Numbered from the stretch's first letter, positions 43,882-52,672 are shown. The stretch: DNA of 64,000 nucleotides from Verrucomicrobiota bacterium (GCA_023443455.1 JAEZUE010000107.1:92646-156645), one strand, 5' to 3'. The notes: generated from the letters alone by a model not told the origin. A program made the numbers and translations.

Positions 43882-46250
43882 TGTTCTTCGGGGGTTGGTG
43901 TGCTGCTGGCGAGGGCGTCGATGACATGCCCGGCAATGGCCGCATTCCAGATCTCGACCAGGGCGAAGCGCTCGCCGACGTTTTCATCCCCGGCCCGCTG
44001 GACCACGAACTCCCCGCCGTCGAGCGCATGGGCGAGCTCGGAGTAAGGCACGCTCGCCTCGATTGGCCAGTGGAAAGTCCGTCCCGAAAAGGCAAAACCC
44101 TCGCGGCGCAGCTGCGCCCCGCCCAGCGCCACCGTCTGGCCCGCCTGGACCCACTCGACCAGCCGCACGATCAGTGCGGGCACGGCCACCCCGTAGAGCG
44201 TCTCCAAAATCTGGTCGTAGCGTTGGGCCGACTCGGGCGCCGTCGGGTCGAGCAGGTTCGTCTCGTCGAGCGACACGACCGTCTCGGCGTTGCACCAGGA
44301 GACGCGATAGTACCGCCCGGGCCCGTTCGGCGTATCCACATCGACCACGCCATAACGTATGCCGGTGAGCTCCTCCGGAGCGATCGCCACGCCGTCGAAG
44401 GCCAGTCGGGTCGGATTCATCTCCAACCCATGGCCCCGATCCTCGAGATTGAACTGGCCGGAACCGAAGGCCCGAAGCGGCACGCCCTCGGTCGCCACCG
44501 CCGCCGGGAGGTTGCCCTCCGCCTCGACTCCGGCCTCCCCGACCGGAACGCCCGCCGCTTCCGACCACAGCGCCAGCTCGCTCTGCACGGGCGACTCCCC
44601 GCCGCCGGCCGCCATCGGGAGGCTCGGGAGAACCGGCGGGGGCGTCTCGGCGCCCGCCCCCGGGTCGGGAGCGGGGCTGTCCAATCCGCCCCCCGCGATC
44701 ACCGCCTCGGTCAGGGCGGCGGTCTCGGCCGCGGCACGCGCATGCTCCGCGGCGAGCTCGCGGGCCTTGCGCCGCACGATCTCGAGCAGCAGCTGCTCGC
44801 GCTCCTGGGAAAGGGAGGCGCGCTCGGCGCCGTCGGAAATCTCGGCCGCCGTGGCCAACGCGCGCGTGGCGAGATCGAAGTTCTCCAGCTGGTAACAGGC
44901 CGCATGCGCCAGCTCCCGCAACGCTCGACGCACATTCGCCAGATACTCGGCCTTGGCGCGATCGCCCAGCTCCAGACGCTTCGCCCCGGGGACGAACTCC
45001 TCGACCAGAAGACGATACGCCGCCTCGAACTCCTCCGCCTCACCCGCGGCCGGATCGGCTCCCGGTTCGGCGGGCGGCAGTTTCTCGACGATGGCGTTGC
45101 CGTGCAGAATGTCGGCCGTTTCCTCGAGCCGGCGACGCACTTCGGGGGTGGCGACCAGCGTGGTGAGGTGGGTCAGCCACGGCAGCACGCCGCAGCTGTC
45201 GAGCGTGCGCCGCTGGTACGAGATGATGCCCTCCAGCGCCGCATCCACAACCCGGGTACTCACCTCGCGATAGACGTCGGAATCCCGGCCGCAGATCGCC
45301 TCGATCATCTCGAGCTCGTCGGCCGCCTCGCCCAGCAGGCTCGCGGTGAGGGCGAGCCCGACGGAACCATCGTTGGTCATGCGCCGCACGGTGTCGCGCA
45401 GCAGGAGATCGACACCCTGCACGACCTTGGCGATCGCGCCCTCGAGCGCTCGTGCCGCCCGCGCCGGCACATCGTGCACCTGCCGGGCGAAACGCACATG
45501 GGCGGAGGCCTCGTGCCACTGCGACTTCTGGGCCCGGTTGATCGCGAGCGAGGCGTGGATCGCGCAGAACGCGTCGGGCAACGTGGCCCGCATCGCCTCG
45601 AGCAGGCCCTTCGGCAGGCGCGGATCGGCCAGCTTGAGGATGCGCAGGTGGAACCGGTTCCAGAATTCGTCGTTGGCGCGCACCTGCGCCCATTGGGAGA
45701 TCGAGGCCTCCCACCACTCGGTGATCTCCGCGCCCAGCGCTCCGCCGGTGCGTTCCGTCTCGAGCGCCGCGAGCTGGTGGAAGATCGCGAGGTTGTGCAC
45801 GGCGACGATCTTCCCCGCCGAAGCGTCGTTCTGCCACCGCAGGAACGCCCCGTCGGCATCGCCCGCCAGCAGCAGATCCATCGCCTCGTCGCCGCCCTCC
45901 TCCGGGTAGTTGGCCGGCCAGAACCAGAAGAACTCGTGCAACAGGCGCGTGAGCGAATCCTTCAACTGTTGCGACGAATCGCGAAGCTGCTCGGCCGTGG
46001 GCGGCGGGTTCGGCGCAAACGCCCAACCAAAATCGGGCGCGCCCAACTCGACCGACAGCCGCAACTGTTCGAGCCGCCGCTGGATGTCGCGCGGACCCGC
46101 CAACGCCGCCAACCCGAGCCGGCGGAACGGGGTGCACGAATAGAGGGTGTTGGTCGCCACCGAGACCAACGGCGGCCACGGCACAGGCAGGGGCGCGGCT
46201 TCGGCTCCGGCCGCAGCCCCCCCATCTACAACAGACACATCCTCGGACAT
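43878..46250 (-). CDS. Large Hsp70-partner protein with J-like N-terminus and helical repeats
   Basis: A 790-residue soluble protein, first gene of the Hsp70 cluster. Near residue 38 the segment TLYSCTPFRRLGLAALAGPR then DIQRRLEQLRLSVELG has the shape of degenerate J-like N-termini (N-x-F-R-x-L-G-L, then a helix), but without the HPD motif. Residues about 90-520 are helical and TPR-like (for example MDLLLAGDADGAFLRWQNDA, LAHAACYQLENFDLATRALA). After a Pro-rich linker, two similar C-terminal beta domains follow (GLEMNPTRLAFDGVAIAPEE and LRREGFAFSGRTFHWPIEAS), which may be PH-like. The end overlaps the GrpE-like gene. Role inferred from operon context. Confidence 0.75.
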   Translation of the reverse strand: MSEDVSVVDGGAAAGAEAAPLPVPWPPLVSVATNTLYSCTPFRRLGLAALAGPRDIQRRLEQLRLSVELGAPDFGWAFAPNPPPTAEQLRDSSQQLKDSLTRLLHEFFWFWPANYPEEGGDEAMDLLLAGDADGAFLRWQNDASAGKIVAVHNLAIFHQLAALETERTGGALGAEITEWWEASISQWAQVRANDEFWNRFHLRILKLADPRLPKGLLEAMRATLPDAFCAIHASLAINRAQKSQWHEASAHVRFARQVHDVPARAARALEGAIAKVVQGVDLLLRDTVRRMTNDGSVGLALTASLLGEAADELEMIEAICGRDSDVYREVSTRVVDAALEGIISYQRRTLDSCGVLPWLTHLTTLVATPEVRRRLEETADILHGNAIVEKLPPAEPGADPAAGEAEEFEAAYRLLVEEFVPGAKRLELGDRAKAEYLANVRRALRELAHAACYQLENFDLATRALATAAEISDGAERASLSQEREQLLLEIVRRKARELAAEHARAAAETAALTEAVIAGGGLDSPAPDPGAGAETPPPVLPSLPMAAGGGESPVQSELALWSEAAGVPVGEAGVEAEGNLPAAVATEGVPLRAFGSGQFNLEDRGHGLEMNPTRLAFDGVAIAPEELTGIRYGVVDVDTPNGPGRYYRVSWCNAETVVSLDETNLLDPTAPESAQRYDQILETLYGVAVPALIVRLVEWVQAGQTVALGGAQLRREGFAFSGRTFHWPIEASVPYSELAHALDGGEFVVQRAGDENVGERFALVEIWNAAIAGHVIDALASSTPTPEEQ

Positions 46251-46318
46251 CGTGGGATGAATTGGTCAGACACGGTTTTGGGCGGCAACACTTATGCGGC
46301 TGCTTCGGCCAACAACGC

Positions 46319-46657
46319 TCAGCCGGGAGGCCAGCCCATCTGCCGCTGCCCGAGCAGATGCACATGGAGATGCGGCACCGACTCGCCGCCCAGGGGGCCG
46401 TTGTTGATCACCAACCGGAAGCCTTCCGCCAGGTCGAGCTGCTTCGCCACCGCCGCCGCGGTCAGCAGCAGGTGTCCGAGGACTGGCTGGTCCTCCACCT
46501 TCGCCTCGGCGACGCGCGGGATCGGTTTCTTCGGAAACAGGATCACATGCACCGGCGCCTGCGGTTGGATGTCGTGGATCGCCAGGCAGAGGTCGTCCTC
46601 ATGCACGATCCGGGAAGGGATCTCGCGGGCGATGATGCGCTCGAAAAGGGTGGCCAT
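46319..46657 (-). CDS. HIT-family nucleotide-binding protein
   Basis: A 112-residue protein of the histidine-triad family, which hydrolyses nucleoside phosphoramidates or related adenosine compounds. The start at 46657 (MATLFERIIAREIPSRIVHE) is the usual one; the frame is open 23 codons further. The triad is HLHVHLLG near the C-terminus, and CLAIHDIQPQAPVHVILFPK is the typical N-terminal half. It lies 68 bp downstream of the Hsp70-cluster start region on the same strand. Confidence 0.94.
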   Translation of the reverse strand: MATLFERIIAREIPSRIVHEDDLCLAIHDIQPQAPVHVILFPKKPIPRVAEAKVEDQPVLGHLLLTAAAVAKQLDLAEGFRLVINNGPLGGESVPHLHVHLLGQRQMGWPPG

Positions 46658-46880
46658 GGGTTCGGGGTGCCGGACTCCAAACGATCGCCGGCCCGGAGTC
46701 GAGGCCGCAGGGCCTCCGGACCCCAAACAGAATGTAAAAGGCGGGCGCGCGCCTGCGTGCTTGCGCGCACCCTACCCGCCCGCTTCGACCTGCGAACGGC
46801 GGAAGTCGCCGCGCGGGGTGCCGAACCGCGCCCGGGGCCCGCCCTCCCGCGCCCGGACTCGCGGCCGGCGCCGGGGTGCT

Positions 46881-47348
46881 TCAGAGGAAAAGCAGCGTGA
46901 GCTGCGTGCGCTCGCGTTTCCGGCGCAGCGCCAGATTCGCGAGAAAATCCAGCACCTCGCGATAGGCGGCCCGGCGCCGGTCGGTCCAGCGCCGGCCCGG
47001 CGGACAGAAGGCCGCGTGGAGGTTGGTGACCAGCAGCGTCGCCTCGGCATACGGGGCCAGCCGCTTCAGCGCATCCACGATCTGCTGACGCGACCACAGC
47101 GAGTCCGGCGGCGCCGGCGAAGTCCCCGCATCCCAGTGCGCGAAGCCGCGCCGCGCGTCGTCCTCCCCGCCCAGCCGCTCCCGCAGCAACCGGACGGCCT
47201 CGGCAAACGCCGCGCTGTCCGCCCCCGCGGGCAGCGCCGATTCGATGCCCTCCTTGATCTGCTGGGCGAAGTACAGGTCCTGGCCGGTGACACCGGCGAG
47301 CACGGTGTTGAGCAGATGCAGCGCGGGAAGTTCTTGGGGCGCGCTCAT
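46881..47348 (-). CDS. Hypothetical helical protein between nrdR and the HIT gene
   Basis: A 155-residue protein, mostly helical, without signal peptide or membrane segments. Features are LHLLNTVLAGVTGQDLYFAQ near the start, FAEAVRLLRERLGGEDDARR in the middle and a basic C-terminal helix AYREVLDFLANLALRRKRER. It starts 10 bp after the nrdR stop, so it is probably co-transcribed with nrdR. I do not recognise the family. Confidence 0.65.
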   Translation of the reverse strand: MSAPQELPALHLLNTVLAGVTGQDLYFAQQIKEGIESALPAGADSAAFAEAVRLLRERLGGEDDARRGFAHWDAGTSPAPPDSLWSRQQIVDALKRLAPYAEATLLVTNLHAAFCPPGRRWTDRRRAAYREVLDFLANLALRRKRERTQLTLLFL

Positions 47349-47358
47349 GGATCGGCCC

Positions 47359-47817
47359 TCAGGGCTTCTGCTTCACGAGGCGATGGAGCTCGTCCATGAA
47401 CTCGTTCACGTCGCGAAACTCCTTATACACACTGGCGAAGCGCACGTAGGCGACCTTGTCGATCGTGCGCAGCCGGTTCATGCAGGCCTCGCCCACCGCG
47501 CTGCTGGGGATTTCCGTGCCGAACTGCGCCTCGAGCTGGTCGATGATGTCCTCGAGCATCATGTTGATCTGCTCGAGGTCGACGGGCCGTTTGTGGCAGG
47601 CCGCCCGCACCGCCCGCACCAGCTTCTCGCGGTCGAACGGCTCGTTGCGCCCATCGCGTTTGATGACGACCAAGTCCTCGCGCACCACCGTCTCCGTCGT
47701 GGTGTAGCGGTGACCGCACTCGAGGCATTCGCGGCGACGCCGGATCGTGGTGCCCTCGCGGCTGATCCGCGAGTCGATCACCTTGTCCTCGATGGAGGTG
47801 CACTTCGGGCAACGCAT
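47359..47817 (-). CDS. nrdR: Transcriptional regulator NrdR
   Basis: Zinc-finger/ATP-cone repressor of ribonucleotide reductase genes. The N-terminal zinc ribbon is intact: MRCPKC, then RRRRECLECGHRYTTTE. The ATP-cone follows (VVIKRDGRNEPFDREKLVRA and FASVYKEFRDVNEFMDEL). The 152 residues match the usual length. It lies 55 bp after trpG. No ribonucleotide reductase gene is in the window. Confidence 0.97.
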   Translation of the reverse strand: MRCPKCTSIEDKVIDSRISREGTTIRRRRECLECGHRYTTTETVVREDLVVIKRDGRNEPFDREKLVRAVRAACHKRPVDLEQINMMLEDIIDQLEAQFGTEIPSSAVGEACMNRLRTIDKVAYVRFASVYKEFRDVNEFMDELHRLVKQKP

Positions 47818-47872
47818 GGGGCGGCTGGACGATGTTCGATCGACGATGGCTGATGGAGGAAGGCCCGCCGGC

Positions 47873-48439
47873 TCAGTTCAACGTCAGGAAGTTCTCCAGG
47901 ATCTTCATACCCTCCTGGGTGGCGATCGACTCGGGGTGGAACTGCACGCCCCAGATCGGAAGTTCGCGATGGCGCAGGCCCATGATTTCGCCTTCCGCGG
48001 TCTCGGCCGTGATCTCGAGGCATTCGGGCAGGCTCTCGCGCTCGACGAGCAGCGAATGGTAGCGGGTCGCGGCGAAAGGATTCGGCAGGCCGCGGAACAC
48101 GTCGGTGTTCTTGTGCAGGATCGGCGAGGTCTTGCCGTGCATGAGGCGACCGGCGCGCACGACCTTGCCGCCGAAATAGTGGCCGATCGACTGGTGGCCG
48201 AGGCAGACGCCGAAGATCGGCTTCACGCCGGCGAAGGCCTTGATCATGTCGAGCGTCACGCCCGCCTCGGTCGGCGAGCACGGGCCGGGCGAAAGCAGCA
48301 CGCGGTCGGGATTGAGCGCCAGCGCCTGCTCGGGCGTGATCTCGTCGTTGCGGAACACCCGCTGCTCCACGCCCAATTGGCCGAAGTACTGGACGAGGTT
48401 GAAGGTGAAGGAGTCGTAGTTGTCGATGACGAGCAGCAC
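47873..48439 (-). CDS. trpG: Anthranilate / aminodeoxychorismate synthase glutamine amidotransferase
   Basis: Class I glutamine amidotransferase that supplies ammonia to TrpE or PabB. The start is taken as GTG at 48439 ([20 protein letters not shown]), since the family begins here and 188 residues is the standard length; the frame is open upstream. Catalytic residues are visible: the nucleophile Cys in [18 protein letters not shown], and the His-Glu pair in [27 protein letters not shown] is the oxyanion region. It could be pabA instead, since no trpE or pabB is adjacent. Confidence 0.93.
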   Translation of the reverse strand: MLLVIDNYDSFTFNLVQYFGQLGVEQRVFRNDEITPEQALALNPDRVLLSPGPCSPTEAGVTLDMIKAFAGVKPIFGVCLGHQSIGHYFGGKVVRAGRLMHGKTSPILHKNTDVFRGLPNPFAATRYHSLLVERESLPECLEITAETAEGEIMGLRHRELPIWGVQFHPESIATQEGMKILENFLTLN

Positions 48440-48590
48440 GGTGGAGCGTATGAGAGAGTGGCGGCGAAACGGGTCAAGCGCGCCGGGGGACGAGTTATTG
48501 ACAAGGCAGGCACGCCTCCCGGCCCGGTTGCCACCAACAACGGTCCCAACCCGCACGACCTCAACCCCACGCCCCCGCCTGTTGCTTCGC

Positions 48591-48630
48591 CCGACCGTAT
48601 AAACTGACGGTCGTCAGTTTATACGGTCGG
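48591..48630. promoter_or_regulatory. Perfect 18-bp-arm palindrome (operator-like)
   Basis: The arms CCGACCGTATAAACTGAC and GTCAGTTTATACGGTCGG are perfect complements around a four-base centre GGTC. The inner AAACTGAC-N4-GTCAGTTT is the type of site bound by TetR-family repressors. It is more AT-rich than its surroundings and lies 150 bp from trpG. There is no T-run, so a terminator is unlikely. No regulator gene is adjacent. Confidence 0.7.
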
Positions 48631-48763
48631 AGACGTTTCCGCGCCCGGCCCAACGATTATCGGCGGCCCCATCGCTATCGCCGGAACCGATGCTTCGCCC
48701 ATGGGCAACGAGTTTGCCCCTCGTTCCTTGGCCGCGTGCTCGCACGCTGGCCTCAGCCGTAGG

Positions 48764-48891
48764 CATTCGGTCGAGTGACGAGCGTCGAGGGGCCGATCAC
48801 AGAGGAGATCGAGCGAAGCGCTCGTACTGGAAGCTCGCCACCGATGCTTTGGCGCTCGCCCCTCGACGCTCGCCTCTCGACCGCATCATCA
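48764..48891 (-). repeat. ~135-bp terminal-inverted-repeat element, copy E
   Basis: Same orientation as copies C and F. It begins GGCATTCGGTCGAGTGACG and ends GCCTCTCGACCGCATCATC, with GAGCGAAGCGCTCGTACTGG in the centre. It lies between the palindrome and tgt. Confidence 0.85.
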
Positions 48892-49039
48892 GCCATCTGC
48901 CGGGCAGATGCGCCGTCACCACTGCGCGTTCGAGCCCCATGAAAACAGCTTCAGCGCAGCCACGAAACGGCCTGCGCGAGATCCCTCGACGAAGTTCATT
49001 TGCCTCCGCTGCGCCCCTCCCTAAATCCTCGTCCCCTCC

Positions 49040-50182
49040 ATGCCGTCGCACTTCGCACTGATCAAAACCGACACCGCCACTGCCGCGCGCCGCGGCCGCC
49101 TCCAGACCCGCCACGGCACGATCGAGACTCCGATCTTCATGCCGGTCGGCACCCAGGCCACGGTGAAGGCGATCACACCCGCCCACCTGCACGAGATCCA
49201 GGCGCAGATCATCCTCGGCAACACCTACCACCTCAACCTCCGCCCGGGCTCGGAGCTGGTGGCGAAGCTCGGCGGGCTCCACCAGTTCATGGGCTGGAAC
49301 GGCCCGATCCTCACCGACAGCGGCGGCTTCCAAGTCTTCTCCCTCGCCAAACTGCGCGACGTGCAGGAGGACGGCGTCGCTTTCCAATCCCACCTCGACG
49401 GCGCCAACCTCTTCCTCGGCCCGAAAGAGGTGATGCGCATCCAACAGAACCTCGGCTCGGACATCGCTATGGTCATCGACGAATGTCCGCCCTGGCCCTG
49501 CACCCGCGACGAGGCCGCCGCCGCCGTGGCCCGCAGCCACCGTTGGGCCGGCCAATGCCTGCAGATCGCCCGCGACACCGGTTGGCTCGAAGCCGGCCAC
49601 CACCTCTTCGGCATCGTGCAAGGCTCGACCTTCGCCGATCTGCGCGCCGAGGCCGCCGCCGGTCTCCGCGAACTGGATTTCCCCGGCTACGCGATCGGCG
49701 GCGTGAGCGTGGGCGAACCCGAGCCCGAGATGCTCCACCAGGTCGGCGCCACCACCCCGCACCTGCCCGCCGACAAACCGCGCTACGCCATGGGGCTGGG
49801 CACGCCGCCGCAGTTGCTCAAGATGATCGCGCTCGGCGTCGACATGTTCGACTGCGTGATGCCCACCCGCGTGGCCCGCAACGGACTGGTCTTCACGCCC
49901 GACGGCCCGATGAACCTGCGCAACGAACGCTTCCGCGAGGACCCGCGCCCCATCGTGGAGGGGCTCGACAACTACTGCTGCCGCCACTTCAGCCGCGCCT
50001 ATCTGCGGCACCTGCAGGTCGCCGGGGAGATGCTCGCCGGCACCCTGCTCACGATCCACAACCTGCACTTCTTCCTCGATCTCATGGCCCAGGCCCGGGC
50101 CCACATCGAGGCCGGCGACTTCGCGGCCTGGTCGGCGTCGTGGATCAAACGCTACGAGGCCGGCGCGGCGGAGCGCGGGTGA
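49040..50182 (+). CDS. tgt: tRNA-guanine transglycosylase (altered zinc ligands)
   Basis: Replaces guanine 34 of GUN-anticodon tRNAs with preQ1 in queuosine synthesis. Typical segments: GRLQTRHGTIETPIFMPVGT, the catalytic LTDSGGFQVFSLA, DIAMVIDECPPWPC, GYAIGGVSVGEPEPEMLHQV and the nucleophile region LGVDMFDCVMPTRVARNG. The length of 380 residues is normal. The zinc site, usually C-x-C-x-x-C plus a histidine, reads LDNYCCRHFSRAYLRHL here: the first two cysteines are Leu and Asn, the third remains, and an extra Cys stands just before it. The histidine in TIHNLHFF is kept. The start ATG is unambiguous. Confidence 0.95.
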   Translation: MPSHFALIKTDTATAARRGRLQTRHGTIETPIFMPVGTQATVKAITPAHLHEIQAQIILGNTYHLNLRPGSELVAKLGGLHQFMGWNGPILTDSGGFQVFSLAKLRDVQEDGVAFQSHLDGANLFLGPKEVMRIQQNLGSDIAMVIDECPPWPCTRDEAAAAVARSHRWAGQCLQIARDTGWLEAGHHLFGIVQGSTFADLRAEAAAGLRELDFPGYAIGGVSVGEPEPEMLHQVGATTPHLPADKPRYAMGLGTPPQLLKMIALGVDMFDCVMPTRVARNGLVFTPDGPMNLRNERFREDPRPIVEGLDNYCCRHFSRAYLRHLQVAGEMLAGTLLTIHNLHFFLDLMAQARAHIEAGDFAAWSASWIKRYEAGAAERG

Positions 50183-50248
50183 ACGGTCGCCCCGCGGCAG
50201 CCCGGCTCGGCCCGCCACCCGCCGGACCGCCGCTCGCCGCCCGGCTCG

Positions 50249-50662
50249 TCACCGGCAACTGCCTACAGGTCGTCGCCCCCCCTCGAGCCACGCCCGGGCC
50301 TCCGCCTCGTCGTGGAAGACCTCGATGGTGAGGTTGCGGGTGCGGTTCATGGCCTTGAACAGGTTCGCCAGGGCGATCATCTCTTTGCGCCGTCCGGGGT
50401 CCTGGGCCCGCACCAGCGCCGCCGAACGCACCGGGACCGGGATCTTCACCCGTTTGCGCAGCAACGACACGGTGTACACCACGATCGGCTGGAAGGAATA
50501 GCCTTCGAGCTCGTCGAAGGTGTGCAAAATTTGGGGAGTGAATCCGAGGCCCTTCGCGACCTCGGGAACCGTCTGCCCGAAAGCCTGCAGGTCGTCCCGC
50601 GAAATCACGCCGGACCAGCTGACATGAAGGACCCGATTTTCAACCGTGTGCGAAAAAGGCAT
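50249..50662 (-). CDS. STAS/SpoIIAA-like small protein
   Basis: The start at 50662 (MPFSHTVENRVLHVSWSGVI) gives 137 residues. The pattern of alternating strands and helices, beginning with HVSWSGVISRDDLQAFGQTV and ending with FHDEAEARAWL, is that of the SpoIIAA-like (SEC14/STAS) fold; the C-terminal W-L pair is common in that family. The segment VPVRSAALVRAQDPGRRKEM precedes a helix. These proteins are widespread and of mostly unknown role. It overlaps nothing and lies between tgt (plus) and repeat copy F. Confidence 0.72.
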   Translation of the reverse strand: MPFSHTVENRVLHVSWSGVISRDDLQAFGQTVPEVAKGLGFTPQILHTFDELEGYSFQPIVVYTVSLLRKRVKIPVPVRSAALVRAQDPGRRKEMIALANLFKAMNRTRNLTIEVFHDEAEARAWLEGGRRPVGSCR

Positions 50663-51178
50663 GTTGTTTGGGACTCCCGGCCGTGGGCCGCAGCATGGTG
50701 CGCGCGGTATTCGCCCGACAAGGTTATTATCGCCAAACCCGGGCCGACGGCGGCGCCCGCCAAGAAGGCTCCATGCCGCCGGTACCGATGTTCGTGGCGC
50801 GTCTCGCTCCCTGCCGGCCCGGCGGCCGAAGCCGTGGGCGGGTCTCCCGACCGGGCGACGACTCCCCGCGAACAGGCGCCGGCTCGGTCGCGGCGATTCG
50901 ATCCCCGCCAAGGCAGCGTGCGTGCAGGCACCCCCTAAGGCGTAGCAATTCAGTCGAGGGACGAGGGACGGGCGTCGAGGGGCCGATCACAGAGCAGATC
51001 GAGCGAAGCACTCGTGTTGGAAGCTCGCCACCGATGCTTTGGCGCTCGTCCCTCGACGCTCGCCTCTCGACCGCATCATCACGGCTAAGGCGAGACGCGT
51101 GCACGCGCGCCGAGCGCCAGGTTCAGCGGGAGGCCGGGCCCCGGTCGCTCGCGGGCGGGCGGCACGCGCATCGTCGGA
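50663..51178. other. Intergenic region between the STAS-like gene and uxaA
   Basis: These 516 bases hold repeat copy F at 50946-51080. The upstream part (50663-50940) is GC-rich with no gene I can support. Confidence 0.5.
50946..51080 (-). repeat. ~135-bp terminal-inverted-repeat element, copy F
   Basis: It begins AATTCAGTCGAGGGACGAGG and ends GCCTCTCGACCGCATCATC, with GAGCGAAGCACTCGTGTTGG in the centre. Orientation is that of C and E. The left end has a GGGACGAGGGACG duplication. Confidence 0.85.
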
Positions 51179-52672
51179 TCAGAGGGTCACGCCGTCCTTG
51201 AAGATCGCGATCTCGCGGAAGCCGTTGAGCTCGTTCTTCGCCTGCAACCGACCGCTGGCGACCTCCACCACGTGGCGCAGGAGCGCGGCGGCGGTGTCGG
51301 CCATAGCGACGCCCTCGAGCAGGCGGCCGGCGTCGAAGTCGATCCAGCCGGCCTTGCGCCCGGCGAGCGCGGAGTTGGTCGCGATCTTGAGCGTGGGCAC
51401 CGGTGCGCCGAGCGGCGTGCCGCGGCCGGTGGTGAAGAGGATCAGGTGCGCGCCGGCGGCGGCCATCGCCGTGCAGGACACGATGTCGTTGCCCGGCCCG
51501 GTGAGGAAGTTCAGACCCGGTTCCTTCAGTCGCGCCGCATACGGGAGGATGTCGACCACCTCCGACGTGCCGCCCTTCTGGAGACAGCCGAGCGACTTCT
51601 CCTCGAGCGTGGTGATGCCGCCGTCCTTGTTGCCCGGCGACGGGTTCTCGTAGACGACCTGGTTGTGGCGCAGGAAGTACTCCTTGAAGCCGTTGATCAT
51701 CGCCACGCAGTCGTCGAAGACCTGCGGCGAACGACAGCGGTTCATGAACAGCGCCTCGGCGCCGAACATCTCGGGCACCTCCGTCAACACGCTCGTGCCG
51801 CCGCGCGCGACGAGCAGATCCGAGAACGCGCCAACGAGCGGGTTCGCCGTGATCCCGGAAAAGCCGTCGGAGCCGCCGCACTTCAGACCCACGCGCAGGC
51901 GGGCCACGGGGGTCGGCTGGCGTTTCGCCAGGGCGGCGTGGGCGACCAATTCGCGGGCCAGTTCGAGTCCAGCGGCGATTTCATCGTTCGCCTCCTGTGC
52001 GATGAGGAAACGGTACCGCAGCGGATCGACGTCGCCGAGCACCGCGCGGAAGCTGGCCATGGTGTTGTTCTCGCAGCCGAGGCCGACGATGAGCACGCCG
52101 CCGGCGTTCGGGTGGCGCGCGAGATCGGCGAGGATCTTCTGCGTGTTCTCATGGTCGCCGCCGAGCTGCGAACAGCCGTACGGGTGCGTGTACACATGCA
52201 CGCCGTCGACACCCGCGGGCAACTCGTCCTCGAGCAACCGGCGCCGGATCGCCTGGGCGACCTCGTTGACGCAGCCGACCGTGGGCAGAATCCAGAGCTC
52301 GTTTCGGATGCCCACCTCGCCGTCGGTCCGGTGGTAGCCGTCGAACGTGAGCCCGTCCGCGACCGGCGCGAGCTTCTCGATCGCGGGCCGGTACGAGTAC
52401 TCGAGCACGCCGGAGAGGTTCGTCTTCACGTTGTGGGTATGCACCCACTCGCCCGCGGCGACGGCGGCGGTCGCATGCCCGATCGGCTGGCCGAACTTGA
52501 GGATGTCTTCACCCGCACCGATCGGCGCGAGGGCGAACTTGTGGCCGGTCGGGATCTCGGCGGCGAGCGTCACGCTGCGGCCGGCGACCGCGACGGTGCG
52601 GCCGGCTTCGAGCGCGGTCAGGGCGACGGCGACGTTGTCGCGCGGGTGGATGTGGAGGACCGGGTCGGACAT
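51179..52672 (-). CDS. uxaA: Altronate dehydratase
   Basis: Converts D-altronate to 2-keto-3-deoxygluconate in galacturonate breakdown. The N-terminal SAF domain (residues 1-95) shows GHKFALAPIGAGEDILKFGQ and GEWVHTHNVKTNLS. The UxaA core follows with YHRTDGEVGIRNELWILPTV, the cysteine-containing THPYGCSQLGGDHENTQKIL, VGLGCENN, and LKCGGSDGFSGITANPLVGA, whose cysteines are thought to bind the metal. FTTGRGTPLGAPVPTLKIAT is near the end. The 497 residues match the family. It lies 198 bp downstream of uxaB on the same strand, with REP-like hairpins in between. Confidence 0.95.
   Translation of the reverse strand: MSDPVLHIHPRDNVAVALTALEAGRTVAVAGRSVTLAAEIPTGHKFALAPIGAGEDILKFGQPIGHATAAVAAGEWVHTHNVKTNLSGVLEYSYRPAIEKLAPVADGLTFDGYHRTDGEVGIRNELWILPTVGCVNEVAQAIRRRLLEDELPAGVDGVHVYTHPYGCSQLGGDHENTQKILADLARHPNAGGVLIVGLGCENNTMASFRAVLGDVDPLRYRFLIAQEANDEIAAGLELARELVAHAALAKRQPTPVARLRVGLKCGGSDGFSGITANPLVGAFSDLLVARGGTSVLTEVPEMFGAEALFMNRCRSPQVFDDCVAMINGFKEYFLRHNQVVYENPSPGNKDGGITTLEEKSLGCLQKGGTSEVVDILPYAARLKEPGLNFLTGPGNDIVSCTAMAAAGAHLILFTTGRGTPLGAPVPTLKIATNSALAGRKAGWIDFDAGRLLEGVAMADTAAALLRHVVEVASGRLQAKNELNGFREIAIFKDGVTL

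Larger units (their letters stand above)
48440..49039. other. Divergent intergenic region, trpG / tgt
   Basis: Six hundred bases between divergent genes. They contain the trpG promoter area, a perfect 40-bp palindrome at 48591-48630 and repeat copy E at 48764-48891. No gene or RNA was recognised in the rest. Confidence 0.6.

Noticed and set aside
43881..47399. A plus-strand frame of about 1170 codons
   Set aside because: Antisense to the J-like partner, HIT and nrdR-linked genes; composition is that of a shadow frame.
48591..48630. The palindrome as a transcription terminator
   Set aside because: No T-run follows in either direction and it lies upstream of both flanking genes.
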